DNA of 64,000 bases from Heterocephalus glaber (Eukaryota; Chordata; Mammalia; Rodentia; Bathyergidae), in contig NW_004624795.1 in NCBI RefSeq assembly GCF_000247695.1, positions 2,601,890 to 2,665,889 of the forward strand, in the 5' to 3' direction. Numbering within the stretch: the stretch's first letter is position 1; the number at the start of each line of letters is the position of its first letter. The notes under the pieces were generated by a model. That model was not told where the DNA came from. It saw only the letters and a program-made list of their open reading frames with translations, and made no database searches. A program made the position numbers and the translations under genes. Positions 63,359-64,000 of the stretch are shown here, piece by piece.

Positions 63359-64000
63359 TTCAGTACAATTTTTGCCACTAATATGTTAGTGAAATAAAAT
63401 CCCTCCTGATTGCAGTATAAAACACGTCAGAAATGAGACTAAAAAAAGTACTTAGTAACCAAATTGCCAACTATCAGTGCCTGAAAGAAGAAACTTGTAA
63501 GTTGTATAGTCTAATGTACTAATTTGACAGGCCAGGAAACAGTGGTATATGTCGGGATTTTAGAGAGCTTTCGCAGCGTTGACCTACAATCCTGGCAGGC
63601 AGAGGACCGCAGTATGAGAGAGAGGAAGTCTGCCCTTGGGCCTGAGAGACATGATGCTAGCAAATGCAATATCAGTGCCCATGCTTGCTTGGAAACAAAT
63701 ATTTAAGCGCGGAGATTTCTTGACCAAAAGCTTGCAGCTCCTCTGAGGAGTGAAAGTCACGGAGTGGAGAAGCCCCAGTGAGCTGGCGTGGCCAGGAGAA
63801 GAATCCGGGAGCAGGTACTTGCTCTACTACTCAGGTTACAATCTGTGCTGAGCCTGTCTGTGGGTTTTCCACAGAGGACGTGATTGTCTGTCCGCCACGA
63901 AGAAAGGCTCGAGAGCACTTCCCAGCCAAGACAATCCAGGAAGTCTCCCCTTAGCTCCATCTGATCTCAGTTTGGGCCCGGGAGGACAAAGTTACCACCA
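63359..64000. other. Right edge, nothing identified
   Basis: No gene, RNA or repeat was recognised up to the end of the window. Confidence 0.5.

Overview
This window is nuclear genomic DNA from a mammal, almost certainly a rodent. The evidence is four intron-containing type I keratin genes set among B1-type SINEs, tRNA-derived ID SINEs, B1-ID dimers, L1/L2/MIR fragments and Tigger remnants. The ID copies share an unusual 3' box (CCCGAGTTCGATCCCCGGTACC then an A-tail), and several have clean target-site duplications. B1-ID dimers together with this ID variant point to a non-murine rodent. I lean towards a hystricognath such as a mole-rat, but the sequence alone does not settle the species.

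The core is the inner-root-sheath (IRS) subcluster of the type I keratin locus. All four genes are on the + strand, in the order KRT28 (6587-13880), KRT27 (21825-26334), KRT26 (31135-35950) and KRT25 (44045-50366). Each has the canonical eight coding exons. Exons 2-5 are 83, 157, 162 and 126 bp and exon 6 is 218 bp in every copy. All splice junctions follow GT-AG and every reading frame is open, giving predicted proteins of 459, 449, 467 and 450 aa. Each gene has a TATA box 63-95 bp before the ATG and an AATAAA signal after the stop. The order agrees with the known mammalian locus, so KRT10 should lie to the left and KRT24 to the right.

In function these are acidic intermediate-filament proteins. 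They pair with type II IRS keratins (K71-K74) to build filaments in the inner root sheath of the hair follicle. The three genes KRT25, KRT27 and KRT28 share an AAATCNNCCAATTAT element 92-94 bp upstream of their TATA boxes. KRT26 has a different AATTA-type pair there. KRT25, KRT27 and KRT28 also have nearly identical exon 6 and coil 1A sequences, which suggests gene conversion; KRT26 is outside this group.

Between KRT25 and the expected KRT24 (about 53.75-57.56 kb) I find what looks like a decayed type I keratin gene. It has a promoter-like stretch, relics resembling the end of exon 1, exon 2, exon 4 and exon 6, and a final AATAAA. Its exon 6 most resembles keratin 24. This could be the rodent counterpart of a keratin pseudogene of the region (KRT223P is a candidate by position). 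The rest is repeats: L1 in 38.5-43.2 kb (with a 255-base assembly gap), 57.9-59.5 kb and 27.6-28.2 kb, an L2 at about 3.1-4.0 kb, a MaLR-like LTR near 5 kb, Tigger remnants near 30.5 and 50.7 kb, and a truncated U6 copy near 27 kb. Other open frames in the window look like chance or antisense shadows, apart from a small signal-peptide-like frame at 4319 and an unidentified GC-rich block at 61.7-62.4 kb.
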